A stretch of DNA of 64,000 bases from Erythrobacter mangrovi (GTDB taxonomy: Bacteria > Pseudomonadota > Alphaproteobacteria > Sphingomonadales > Sphingomonadaceae): positions 1,805,763-1,869,762 of the forward strand of contig NZ_CP053921.1 in NCBI RefSeq assembly GCF_013260645.1, given 5' to 3'. Below are positions 20,152 through 28,433 of this stretch, one piece after another; position 1 is the first letter of the stretch, and each line of letters opens with the position of its first letter. The notes under the pieces were generated by a model. That model was not told the origin of the DNA. It saw only the letters and a list, made by a program, of their open reading frames with translations, and made no database searches. The position numbers and the translations under genes were made by a program.

Positions 20152-21002
20152 TCGGGTTCGCGCACAGGATTGACCAAGTTGACCAGCACGAAGCTGATCA
20201 GCATCAACAGGTACCAGCTGCCGAGTTTGGCAAGCCCGACCGGTTCCCATCCGTCCTCCTGCCCGGGATAACTCCAGGCACGGGCGAAGGTGCCGATGTT
20301 CTCGGCGAACCAGATGAACACCGCCACCAGGAGGAAACCCAGAAGCAGCGGCATCCAGCGATGGGCGCGCCAGTTGCGAAAATGGATCCGGGTCTTCCAG
20401 AACAGCAGGCCGGTCGCGGCGAACAGCAGCAAGCGGAAATCGGGCAACCAGTGGTGTGCGAAGAAGTTGACGTAGATCGCCGCCGCCAGGATGAATGTAG
20501 CCCAACGTGGCGGGTATCCAGAGTACCGGAAGTCGAATATCCGCCACACTCGTGCGATGTAGCTGCCGACGCTGGCATACATGAAGCCCGAGAATAGCGG
20601 GACCGCACCGATATGCAGCACGCTCGCCTCGGGATAGATCCACGAGCCGGCGCTGGTCTTGAACAGTTCCATCACCGTGCCGACGACATGGAAGATCAGG
20701 ATGACCTTCGCCTCTGCCCAGGTCTCCAGTCGGAACAGCAGCATTCCACCCTGTATTGCGACAGCGGAAAGGGTCAGGAAGTCGTATCGATGAAGCGGTG
20801 CATCGTCCGGGTACAGGAAATGCGTGGCCAGGAGCAGCGCGAGCATCAATGCCCCGAACAGGCAGGCCCATCCTTGCTTGAAACCGAACAGCAGGAATTC
20901 GTAGAGCCACAGCCGCCAGCCCATGCCGGGATCGAACTGTTCAAGCCGGAGGCGGACCGCTTCGAAGCGGCTATGGCCGTAAGCACCCAACCGGCGCGGC
21001 AT
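20148..21002 (-). CDS. DUF817 family integral membrane protein
   Basis: The 284-residue protein is a multi-spanning membrane protein of the DUF817 family (YoaT-like), whose function is unknown. I count about seven or eight hydrophobic segments, beginning with LFGALMLALLLATHFLY near residue 50. Conserved-looking blocks include FHVVGTVMELFKTSAGSWIYPE near 105 and HIGAVPLFSGFMYASVGSYIAR near 131, where Glu, Lys and His residues in membrane-adjacent positions hint at an enzyme or transporter. A small exported protein gene lies 14 bases upstream on the same strand, so they are probably one operon. No clear Shine-Dalgarno precedes the start. Confidence 0.8.
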   Translation of the reverse strand: MPRRLGAYGHSRFEAVRLRLEQFDPGMGWRLWLYEFLLFGFKQGWACLFGALMLALLLATHFLYPDDAPLHRYDFLTLSAVAIQGGMLLFRLETWAEAKVILIFHVVGTVMELFKTSAGSWIYPEASVLHIGAVPLFSGFMYASVGSYIARVWRIFDFRYSGYPPRWATFILAAAIYVNFFAHHWLPDFRLLLFAATGLLFWKTRIHFRNWRAHRWMPLLLGFLLVAVFIWFAENIGTFARAWSYPGQEDGWEPVGLAKLGSWYLLMLISFVLVNLVNPVREPD

Positions 21003-21016
21003 CGTCGGGGAAGGGA

Positions 21017-21358
21017 TCAGTTTGCCGGTTCGAGACGAAGCGGACCTTCGGAAGGCAAGGGCAGGGAACGGAAATCGGTCTTGTCGTGATGCATCACCAT
21101 CACGCTGCAGCCGTTGACCCGCTGGTCGACCGCGGCAATTAGATAGGGCTGGTCAGCGCTTGCCGGTTGGCGATCCAGTTCCGGCTTGGCCTCTCCCTGC
21201 CGAGCCTTGGAAATGCGGTCGTGACAGTCTGTCGTCGATGCGTCGGGCAGACCCAGCAGCATCATCGCATGTTCCGCCTGTCCGCCTGCCCGAATGTCTT
21301 CGGGAGTATCCGCAGCGATAGTCATGGCAGCGATGCACAGCAGAAACGGGACACGCAT
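21017..21358 (-). CDS. Small exported protein of unknown function
   Basis: This 113-residue product starts with a short, probable signal peptide (MRVPFLLCIAAMTIAA, cleavage near ADT). The mature part is polar, with two cysteines (TDCHD near residue 45 and NGCSV near 83) that could form a disulfide in the periplasm, and no membrane helix. GAAGGAG stands at Shine-Dalgarno distance before the ATG at 21358. It leads a two-gene unit with the DUF817 membrane protein. I do not recognise the family; it may be specific to the lineage. Confidence 0.65.
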   Translation of the reverse strand: MRVPFLLCIAAMTIAADTPEDIRAGGQAEHAMMLLGLPDASTTDCHDRISKARQGEAKPELDRQPASADQPYLIAAVDQRVNGCSVMVMHHDKTDFRSLPLPSEGPLRLEPAN

Positions 21359-21429
21359 AGAGACTCTCCTTCGCGCGGTTTCTACTTCGAAAACCGTACC
21401 TTCTCAAGGATCGGATAGGTAGTTGCCCG

Positions 21430-22611
21430 TCACCCCTGCTTGCGGCTCAATTCACGCATTGCGTCGTCGAGCCCATCCAGTGTGAGCGGGTACATCCGGT
21501 CGTTGACGATCTGCTTCATCACCTTGGTCGACTGCGAATAGCTCCACTGCTTTTCGGGCACCGGGTTGAGCCAAACGGTCGCTGGGTAGGTGTTGACCAC
21601 GCGTTGCATCCACACAGCGCCCGCTTCTTCGTTCATGTGCTCCACGCTGCCGCCCGGATGGGTGATTTCATAGGGGCTCATGGCCGCATCGCCCACGAAG
21701 ATGACTTTGTAGTCGTGGCCGTATTTGTGGAGCACGTCCCAGGTCTTGGTGCGTTCCTGCCAGCGGCGCCGGTTGTCCTTCCACACGCCCTCGTAGAGGC
21801 AGTTGTGGAAGTAGAAGAACTCGAGGTTCTTGAACTCGGTGGTGGCGGCGCTGAACAGCTCTTCGCACAGCTTGATGAAGGGATCCATCGAGCCACCGAC
21901 ATCGAGGAACAGCAGCAGCTTCACCGCATTGTGCCGTTCGGGGCGCATGTGGATATCCAGCCAGCCCTGCTTGGCCGTACCCTCGATCGTTGCGTCCAGA
22001 TCGAGTTCGTCAGCCGCACCTTCGCGAGCGAAGCGGCGCAGACGGCGCAACGCCATCTTGATGTTGCGAGTGCCAAGCTCCTTGGTGTTGTCGAGGTTCT
22101 TGAACTCGCGTTTGTCCCACACCTTCAGCGCGCGCTTGTGCTTGCTCTCGCCGCCAATGCGCACGCCTTCGGGGTTATAACCCGAATTGCCAAAGGGCGA
22201 GGTGCCGCCTGTTCCGATCCACTTGTTGCCGCCCTGGTGACGCTTTTCCTGCTCTTCGAGCCGCTGCTTGAGCGTCTCCATGATCTCGTCCCACGAGCCG
22301 AGCGACTTGATTGCCTCCATCTCCTCTTCGGTGAGGAATTTCTCGGCCACGGCCTTGAGCCAGTCTTCGGGAATGTCGACCGGGTTCTGCCCGTAATCGG
22401 ACATTATCCCTTTGAAGACCTTGGAAAAGACCTGGTCGAACCGATCGATCAGCCCTTCGTCCTTAACGAATGTGGCGCGCGACAGGTAATAAAACGCCTC
22501 GGGCGTCTGCTCGATGACGTCTTTGTCCAGGGCTTCGAGCAAGGTGAGATGCTCTTTGAAGCTTGCGGGGATTCCTGCTGCGCGCAGCTCGTCTACGAAG
22601 TTGAAAAACAT
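21430..22611 (-). CDS. VWA domain protein of the CoxE-like/COG3825 type
   Basis: This 393-residue cytosolic protein has a charged helical N-terminal half and a C-terminal von Willebrand A domain (about residues 228-390). The metal-site motif reads DVGGSMD at 237-243, so the first Ser of the usual DxSxS is Gly; I recall the same variant in COG3825 relatives. VWA proteins of this kind work with MoxR AAA+ ATPases to insert cofactors or remodel complexes. The likely partner ATPase gene lies at 24206-25060, about 1.6 kb upstream on the same strand and separated by a chemoreceptor gene in the opposite direction. The biological target is unknown. Confidence 0.88.
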   Translation of the reverse strand: MFFNFVDELRAAGIPASFKEHLTLLEALDKDVIEQTPEAFYYLSRATFVKDEGLIDRFDQVFSKVFKGIMSDYGQNPVDIPEDWLKAVAEKFLTEEEMEAIKSLGSWDEIMETLKQRLEEQEKRHQGGNKWIGTGGTSPFGNSGYNPEGVRIGGESKHKRALKVWDKREFKNLDNTKELGTRNIKMALRRLRRFAREGAADELDLDATIEGTAKQGWLDIHMRPERHNAVKLLLFLDVGGSMDPFIKLCEELFSAATTEFKNLEFFYFHNCLYEGVWKDNRRRWQERTKTWDVLHKYGHDYKVIFVGDAAMSPYEITHPGGSVEHMNEEAGAVWMQRVVNTYPATVWLNPVPEKQWSYSQSTKVMKQIVNDRMYPLTLDGLDDAMRELSRKQG

Positions 22612-22731
22612 CCTGCTGGTCTAGCGCGATTGGCGGCGCAGGCGAAGCGAAAAACGGGGCATTCCCTTAACTCGGCGCTAACCATTCCCGTTTATCTGGC
22701 AAGTGAAAGAACGACGGGGGTCATTCCACCA

Positions 22732-24132
22732 ATGGAACTCAAAACTATCGACGCGAACGGCGCGGCGAACATCAGCCTCATTCCGGAAAGCTGCGGCAAG
22801 GTGACCGTAGGCTGCACCGATGTTGCGGGCATCGTCCAAGGTGTGATCGATTCGTTCGGTCACCTGCGCTCGGAATATGTCGAACTGCAGGGCACGGTCC
22901 ATGCGCTCGATGACGACCAGCGCAAGGTGCTGGAAGCCAGCGACGAAGCGCGGCTCCTTTCGGAACGTGCCATCGACCGCTTGGCGCAGGGTTCCGAACT
23001 AATCGGCAACTCGCTCGGCCAGATCGGCAACTTGCTCGGACTGGTCGAAACGCTGACCCAGCATGTGACCGGCTTTGCCGCTGCGATGGACCAAGTCCGC
23101 CGCAGCTCGCAGGAAATCGAGCAGCTCGCCGAGACCACCAATATCCTCGCACTCAACGCCACGATCGAAGCGATGCGGGCAGGGGAGCAGGGGCGTACCT
23201 TCGCGGTCGTCGCCAATGAGGTGAAGACCCTCGCCAGCGAGACGCGCAAGGCGACGGAAGAAATCGGGCGGACCATCGATATGCTCGGGTCCGAAGCAGA
23301 ACAGGTCATCGAGAAGATCCAGGTTGGTGCCACCGCCAGCGCCGAGGCCAAGAGCTCGGTCTCTGCGATCGAGCACACGCTCCAGGGCGTCACCGAACTG
23401 ATCAACGAAGTCGATCAGCAGCAGGACCAGATCGCGCGCAACACGGCGACCATATCCGATCATGTTCATCGGGTTCAGGACGTGCTGCGCGACTTCGACG
23501 GTGCGGTCAGCGAGAATGAGAACAAGCTGGCGACGGCCCATGATCGTATGGAAGACCTCGAGCTGACCGCGAGCGACATGTTCGACAAGCTCGTCAAGGC
23601 CGGCCTATCACCGCAGGACAGCATGATGGTCGAACGCGCGATCGAGCACTGCAACAACCTCGCGCGCATCGCGGAAGAAGCAATTGCCGCGGGCGAGCTC
23701 ACCATGGAGCAGCTGTTCGACCAGAACTATCGACAGGTCCCGGGCACCAACCCGCCGCTCTACCGCACTACGCTGAGCGACTGGGCCGACCGACGCTGGC
23801 GTCCGGTTATCGACTCCGTCGTTGCGGAGGGTGCGCCGATCAAGATGTGCTCGCCGGCCGACATGAACGGCTTCCTGCCGACGCATGTCAGCGCGCATTC
23901 GCGCAAACCGACGGGAGATCTCGCGCACGATACGAAGTACTGCCGCAACGGCCGGATCATCCTCGAAGGCGTGGATCTTGTCTCGAAGAACAGCAAGGAC
24001 GCCTACACCATGGCGGTCTATCGCCAGGAAGGCGACGGCAAGAACTACATCGTAGTCCGCAACGTCTATGTGCCGCTGTTCATCAACGGTCGCCGCTGGG
24101 GTGATTCCGAGCTGGCTTACTCGTTCGACTGA
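22732..24132 (+). CDS. Soluble methyl-accepting chemotaxis-type receptor
   Basis: The 466-residue protein has a chemoreceptor signalling hairpin at about residues 128-182, including [18 protein letters not shown] and the [12 protein letters not shown] block. No transmembrane segment or signal peptide is visible, so it is a cytosolic receptor. Predicted coiled coil continues to about residue 310. The C-terminal 130 residues ([13 protein letters not shown], then [12 protein letters not shown]) resemble a sensor module found after signalling domains in other alphaproteobacterial receptors. The frame stays open upstream to 21604, but that part is antisense to the VWA gene; I chose the ATG at 22732 just ahead of the receptor sequence. 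No che genes are nearby. Confidence 0.85.
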   Translation: MELKTIDANGAANISLIPESCGKVTVGCTDVAGIVQGVIDSFGHLRSEYVELQGTVHALDDDQRKVLEASDEARLLSERAIDRLAQGSELIGNSLGQIGNLLGLVETLTQHVTGFAAAMDQVRRSSQEIEQLAETTNILALNATIEAMRAGEQGRTFAVVANEVKTLASETRKATEEIGRTIDMLGSEAEQVIEKIQVGATASAEAKSSVSAIEHTLQGVTELINEVDQQQDQIARNTATISDHVHRVQDVLRDFDGAVSENENKLATAHDRMEDLELTASDMFDKLVKAGLSPQDSMMVERAIEHCNNLARIAEEAIAAGELTMEQLFDQNYRQVPGTNPPLYRTTLSDWADRRWRPVIDSVVAEGAPIKMCSPADMNGFLPTHVSAHSRKPTGDLAHDTKYCRNGRIILEGVDLVSKNSKDAYTMAVYRQEGDGKNYIVVRNVYVPLFINGRRWGDSELAYSFD

Positions 24133-24148
24133 GCCAGACACCGAACAC

Positions 24149-24189
24149 AAAAAGGGGCGCGCTCCATGATCGGAACGCGCCCTTTTTTT
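24149..24189. terminator. Intrinsic terminator between the chemoreceptor and MoxR genes
   Basis: A-rich bases from 24149 followed by GGGCGCG pair with CGCGCCC and seven T's ending at 24189, giving a classic GC stem plus T-tract. A-rich on one side and T-rich on the other, it can act in both directions between the two convergent genes (stops at 24132 and 24206). Confidence 0.85.
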
Positions 24190-24205
24190 CGTCAGGATTT
24201 GGGGC

Positions 24206-25060
24206 TCAGTTCTGGCGGCGTGCCATGAAGGCCAGACGTTCGAACATCATCACGTCCTGTTCGTTCTTGAGCAGCGCACCGTGCAGCGGCGGGATCGCCG
24301 CGGTCGGGTTCTGCGACTGCAGCACGTCGAGCGGCATGTCCTCATTGAGCAATAGCTTCAGCCAGTCGAGCAGCTCGCTGGTCGAAGGCTTTTTCTTGAG
24401 GCCCGGCACGTCGCGAATCTCGTAGAAAATTTCCATTGCCTTGGTGACCAGGTTCTTCTGGATGCCGGGGAAGTGAACCTCGACGATGTCGCGCATCGTG
24501 TCGCGGTCGGGGAACTTGATGTAGTGGAAGAAGCAGCGGCGCAGGAACGCGTCGGGCAGTTCCTTCTCGTTGTTCGAGGTGATCACGACGATCGGCCGCT
24601 CCTTGGCCTCGATCCGCGTATGCGTTTCGTAGACGTCGAAGCTCATGCGATCGAGTTCCTGCAAGAGGTCGTTCGGGAACTCGATGTCAGCCTTGTCGAT
24701 CTCGTCGATCAGCAGGACGGGGAGCTCGGGGGAAGTGAAGGCTTCCCACAGCTTGCCCTTCTTGATGTAGTTCGAGATGTCGTGAACGCGCTCGTCGCCA
24801 AGCTGGCCGTCGCGAAGACGAGCAACGGCGTCGTATTCGTAGAGGCCCTGCTGCGCCTTGGTGGTCGACTTGACGTTCCACTCGATCAGCGGAGCGCCAA
24901 TTGCCTTCGAAATTTCGTGCGCGAGTACTGTCTTGCCGGTACCCGGCTCGCCTTTGACCAATAGCGGTCGACGGAGCGTGACAGCGGCGTTGACCGCGAC
25001 TTTGAGATCGTCTGTGGCGATATAAGATTTCGTGCCTTCGAAACGAGTCGGTTCGCTCAT
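24206..25060 (-). CDS. MoxR-type AAA+ ATPase
   Basis: This 284-residue protein is a compact AAA+ ATPase of the MoxR/CoxD type. Walker A is GEPGTGKT at residues 37-44, Walker B LLIDEID near 116-122, and sensor 1 VVITSNNEKELPDAFLRR near 155. MoxR ATPases act as chaperones with VWA-domain partners in cofactor insertion or complex assembly. The matching VWA gene (21430-22611) is downstream on the same strand but separated by the reversed chemoreceptor gene and a terminator, so they are unlikely to share one transcript. Eighteen bases upstream of the start is a 13-base sequence shared with the merR promoter, which suggests common control. Confidence 0.9.
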   Translation of the reverse strand: MSEPTRFEGTKSYIATDDLKVAVNAAVTLRRPLLVKGEPGTGKTVLAHEISKAIGAPLIEWNVKSTTKAQQGLYEYDAVARLRDGQLGDERVHDISNYIKKGKLWEAFTSPELPVLLIDEIDKADIEFPNDLLQELDRMSFDVYETHTRIEAKERPIVVITSNNEKELPDAFLRRCFFHYIKFPDRDTMRDIVEVHFPGIQKNLVTKAMEIFYEIRDVPGLKKKPSTSELLDWLKLLLNEDMPLDVLQSQNPTAAIPPLHGALLKNEQDVMMFERLAFMARRQN

Positions 25061-25074
25061 CGGTTTTCCCTTGC

Positions 25075-25092
25075 AACTTTACGTAAGCGTTA
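25075..25092. promoter_or_regulatory. Second copy of the MerR-type operator sequence
   Basis: TTTACGTAAGCGT (25078-25090) is the exact reverse complement of bases 7971-7983 in the merR promoter, with partial identity continuing on both sides. It contains the same TTACGTAA core. It lies in the 101-base divergent space between moxR (start 25060) and the hydrolase-OsmC gene (start 25162). A MerR-family regulator could control both genes from here. Binding is inference from sequence identity. Confidence 0.55.
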
Positions 25093-25161
25093 GGGGCACC
25101 GCGCGCGAAGGGCAAGAGGGCGCCGCAACCGCGATGACAAACCGCGCAACAAGGAAATACC

Positions 25162-26385
25162 ATGCCCACCGAGACACTTTCGATCCCCACCGGTCGGGGC
25201 CACGTGCTTGCAGGTTCGCTGGAAATGCCGACGGGTCTGGTTCGTGGTGCGGCGCTGTTTGCGCATTGTTTTACCTGCACCAAGCAATCCCGTGCAGCGA
25301 TTGAAGTTTCGCGCGCGCTGGCGCGAGCTGGGATTGCGGCCTTGCGGTTCGACTTCACCGGTCTCGGCGCGAGCGAGGGTGAGTTCGGACGGGCGGGCTT
25401 CGCGGTCGATGTGTCCGATCTCATCGATGCCGCAAACGCGCTATGCGATCGCTTTGGAGACGGAATTCTGCTGGTCGGTCACAGTCTCGGTGGTGCGGCC
25501 GTACTCTCGGCGGCAGGGATACTCCCGAAGGGCCGGATTGCCGCGGTTGCCACTATCGGCGCCCCTGCCGATGTTCCGCATGTCCTGCTGAACATTAAGG
25601 GGGACCTCGCGGCAATCGAACGCGATGGTGAAGGCGAAGTGACGATCGGCGGTCGCCCGTTCAAGATCGGCCGGGATTTCCTGCAACAAACCCGCGACGT
25701 TGACCTGGTCGATCAGGTTGCCGCCCTCCGGCTGCCCTTGCTTATCTGCCATTCTCCAACCGATCAGATCGTCGGCATCGAACATGCCTCGAAACTCTAC
25801 GGCGCAGCGCGCCATCCCAAGAGCTTCTTGAGTCTTGTCGGCGCCGATCACCTGTTACTCGACGATTCCGATGCACGCTTTGCGGCGCGTATAATCGAAG
25901 TTTGGGCAGAACGGTATATGCCGCTGAAGGCCGACTGGCCAATGCCCGAAGATGGCGTTGTAATCCGTACCGGTCACGGAAAGTTCGGAACCGAGGTTCA
26001 CACCTCAACTCACCGCTTCGTTGCCGACGAGCCGCTCAGCGTAGGCGGCGACGATAGCGGGCCGACACCCTACGACCTGCTCAATGCCGCGCTTGGTACC
26101 TGCACTGCCATGACCATGAAGATGTACGCTGACCGCAAGGGCTGGGCGCTAGAGGGCGTGACCGTCGAAGTCCGCCACGAGCGCGAACACGAAAGCCACG
26201 ACGACCATGCCATGGCCATGGCCGCAGGTGAACGTCTCCAGGCACTCTACCGCACGATTACCATCCGGGGCGGCACCCTCGACGATGAGCAACGCGCAAA
26301 GCTGATAGAAATCGCCGACAAGTGCCCGGTACACAGGACGCTAGAAGGCGAATTGCACATCCATACCGGCCTGGCCACGGGTTAG
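25162..26385 (+). CDS. Alpha/beta hydrolase-OsmC fusion protein
   Basis: The 407-residue protein joins two domains. Residues 1-255 form an alpha/beta hydrolase with the nucleophile elbow GHSLGGAAV (near 112) and HSPTDQIV and ADHLLLDD as candidate Asp and His regions. Residues 270-405 form an OsmC/Ohr-type domain with the two redox cysteines in GTCTAMTM and CPVHRTLEG. OsmC proteins reduce organic hydroperoxides, so the fusion could release and detoxify oxidised acyl compounds; this is inference. The fusion is known from other proteobacteria. The shared operator-like sequence 72 bases upstream connects it to the MerR/acyl-CoA dehydrogenase locus. The stop overlaps that of parE (TTAG). Confidence 0.9.
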   Translation: MPTETLSIPTGRGHVLAGSLEMPTGLVRGAALFAHCFTCTKQSRAAIEVSRALARAGIAALRFDFTGLGASEGEFGRAGFAVDVSDLIDAANALCDRFGDGILLVGHSLGGAAVLSAAGILPKGRIAAVATIGAPADVPHVLLNIKGDLAAIERDGEGEVTIGGRPFKIGRDFLQQTRDVDLVDQVAALRLPLLICHSPTDQIVGIEHASKLYGAARHPKSFLSLVGADHLLLDDSDARFAARIIEVWAERYMPLKADWPMPEDGVVIRTGHGKFGTEVHTSTHRFVADEPLSVGGDDSGPTPYDLLNAALGTCTAMTMKMYADRKGWALEGVTVEVRHEREHESHDDHAMAMAAGERLQALYRTITIRGGTLDDEQRAKLIEIADKCPVHRTLEGELHIHTGLATG

Positions 26386-28370
26386 GCGTCGATCATTTCC
26401 CGATCGATGTCACCCGCGTTGTTCTGGATGAAGTTGAAACGGTGTTCGGGATTGCGGCCCATCAGCTCGTCGACCAGGCGGGCCACTCCCGCTCGCTGCT
26501 CGAATTCCTGTGGCAGGGTAATGCGAATAAGGCTGCGGGTCGCCGGGTTCATGGTCGTCTCGCGCAGCTGCGACGGGTTCATTTCCCCGAGTCCCTTGAA
26601 TCGGGCAACCTCGACCTTCTTGCCCTTGAACACCGTTTCTTCCAACTCCTTGCGGTGGATGTCGTCTCGAGCGTAGCGACTCTCCTTACCAGCGGTGAGG
26701 CGATAGAGCGGCGGTTGGGCGAGGTAGAGGTGCCCATTGCGCACGATCTCGGGCATCTCCTGGAAGAAGAACGTCATCAAGAGCGTCGCGATATGCGCGC
26801 CGTCGACGTCCGCGTCGGTCATGATGATGATGCGATCGTAGCGCAGGTTCTCCGGATCGCAGTCCTTGCGCGTACCGCAGCCCATCGCGAGCGTCAGGTC
26901 GGCGATCTCCGAGTTGGCGCGGATCTTATCAGCCGTGGCGCTGGCGACATTGAGGATCTTGCCTCGGATCGGCAGGATCGCCTGCGTCTTACGGTTGCGC
27001 GCCAGCTTGGCGCTGCCGCCTGCTGAATCGCCCTCGACGATGAAGAGTTCGGTCTCTCCTTCGCCTTCACCCGAACAATCGGTGAGCTTGCCGGGCAGGC
27101 GCAGCTTCTTGGCGTTGGTCGCGGTCTTGCGCTTGACCTCTCGTTCGGCCTTGCGGCGCAACCGCTCGTCCATCCGCTCCATCACCTGGCCGAGCAGCGC
27201 CTTGCCGCGATCCATGTTGTCGGTGAGGAAGTGGTCGAAGTGATCGCGCACCGCGTTCTCGACCAGGCGTGCGGCTTCGGGCGATGTCAGGCGATCCTTG
27301 GTCTGGCTCTGGAATTGCGGATCGCGGATGAAGACGCTGAGCATGACGTCGGCGCCGGTCATCACATCGTCGGCACTGATGTCTTTGGCCTTCTTCGTAC
27401 CTGTCAGCTCACCAAAGGCGCGCAGGCTCTTGGTCAAGGCAGCGCGCAAACCCTGTTCGTGGGTGCCGCCATCGGGTGTCGGGACGGTGTTGCAGTACCA
27501 ACTCGTCGAACCGTCCGAGTAGAGTGGCCAGGCGATCGCCCACTCGACGCGCCCCTGCGGCATGTCGTTGAGATCGGGGAAGTCCTGCGAGCCGGTGAAG
27601 GGCTGGGCGGTGACACATTCGCGCCCACCGATAATCTCCGAAAGATGGTCTGCTAGCCCGCCGGGGAACTTGAACACTGCATCCTGCGGTACGTCCTCGC
27701 TGGCCAGGGCAGGCGCGCATTTCCAGCGAATCTCAACTCCGGCAAAAAGGTATGCCTTCGAACGGGCAAGCTTGAACAACCGCTTTGGGCTGAACGCGCG
27801 ATCTCCGAAAATCTCGGTATCGGGCACGAAGCTGACGGTCGTGCCGCGCCGATTGGGAGTAGGGCCAAGGTCCTGCAACTTGCCGGTGGGATGCCCCTTG
27901 GAGAACTCCTGCGCGTATAGCTGTCGATCGCGCGCCACTTCGACCCGCGTGTGGCTTGACAGTGCATTGACTACGCTGACGCCAACGCCGTGGAGGCCGC
28001 CGCTGGTGGCATAGGCCTTGCCCGAGAACTTGCCGCCCGAATGAAGCATGGTGAGGATCACCTCGAGCGTCGACTTCCCAGGATACTTGGGGTGCTCGGC
28101 CACCGGCATCCCGCGACCGTTGTCGGTGATCGTTACGTGGTTGCCTTCGTCAAGTCGCACTTCGATGCGGCTCGCATGTCCCGCGACCGCCTCGTCCATC
28201 GCGTTGTCGAGCACTTCGGCGACGAGGTGGTGTAACGCGCGGTCATCCGTACCGCCGATGTACATGCCAGGGCGGCGGCGGACCGGTTCGAGGCCCTCGA
28301 GGACCTCGATCGATGACGCGTCGTAGTCGCCGCTCGATGCGGGGGTATTGTCGAAAAGATCGTCGGACAT
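26382..28370 (-). CDS. parE: DNA topoisomerase IV subunit B
   Basis: ParE supplies the ATPase half of topoisomerase IV, which unlinks daughter chromosomes. The 662-residue protein has the GHKL ATPase domain (EVLDNAMDEAV near residue 52, DNGRGMPV, and the lid GLHGVGVSVVNALS), the QTK loop SQTKDRL near 310, and the Toprim domain starting with FIVEGDSAGGSAK near 428. The C-terminal RFKGLGEMNPSQL is diagnostic of type II topoisomerase B subunits. The compact length without the GyrB insert and the SDDLFDN N-terminus favour ParE over GyrB. I chose the ATG at 28370. It ends convergently, sharing TTAG with the OsmC fusion gene. Confidence 0.92.
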   Translation of the reverse strand: MSDDLFDNTPASSGDYDASSIEVLEGLEPVRRRPGMYIGGTDDRALHHLVAEVLDNAMDEAVAGHASRIEVRLDEGNHVTITDNGRGMPVAEHPKYPGKSTLEVILTMLHSGGKFSGKAYATSGGLHGVGVSVVNALSSHTRVEVARDRQLYAQEFSKGHPTGKLQDLGPTPNRRGTTVSFVPDTEIFGDRAFSPKRLFKLARSKAYLFAGVEIRWKCAPALASEDVPQDAVFKFPGGLADHLSEIIGGRECVTAQPFTGSQDFPDLNDMPQGRVEWAIAWPLYSDGSTSWYCNTVPTPDGGTHEQGLRAALTKSLRAFGELTGTKKAKDISADDVMTGADVMLSVFIRDPQFQSQTKDRLTSPEAARLVENAVRDHFDHFLTDNMDRGKALLGQVMERMDERLRRKAEREVKRKTATNAKKLRLPGKLTDCSGEGEGETELFIVEGDSAGGSAKLARNRKTQAILPIRGKILNVASATADKIRANSEIADLTLAMGCGTRKDCDPENLRYDRIIIMTDADVDGAHIATLLMTFFFQEMPEIVRNGHLYLAQPPLYRLTAGKESRYARDDIHRKELEETVFKGKKVEVARFKGLGEMNPSQLRETTMNPATRSLIRITLPQEFEQRAGVARLVDELMGRNPEHRFNFIQNNAGDIDREMIDA

Positions 28371-28433
28371 GTGCTTGCTATATCGTGCGGTCTTGCGCCC
28401 GAACAAGCGGGCGCGGGCGGTTATCCGCCCCGC

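Noticed and set aside
19426..20910. 494-codon minus-strand frame across the MFS and DUF817 genes
   Set aside because: It is out of frame with the DUF817 gene and antisense to the MFS gene; no domains.
21604..22731. Frame continuous with the chemoreceptor gene giving an 842-residue protein
   Set aside because: The first 376 codons are antisense to the VWA gene and have no family features; the receptor sequence begins at the ATG at 22732.
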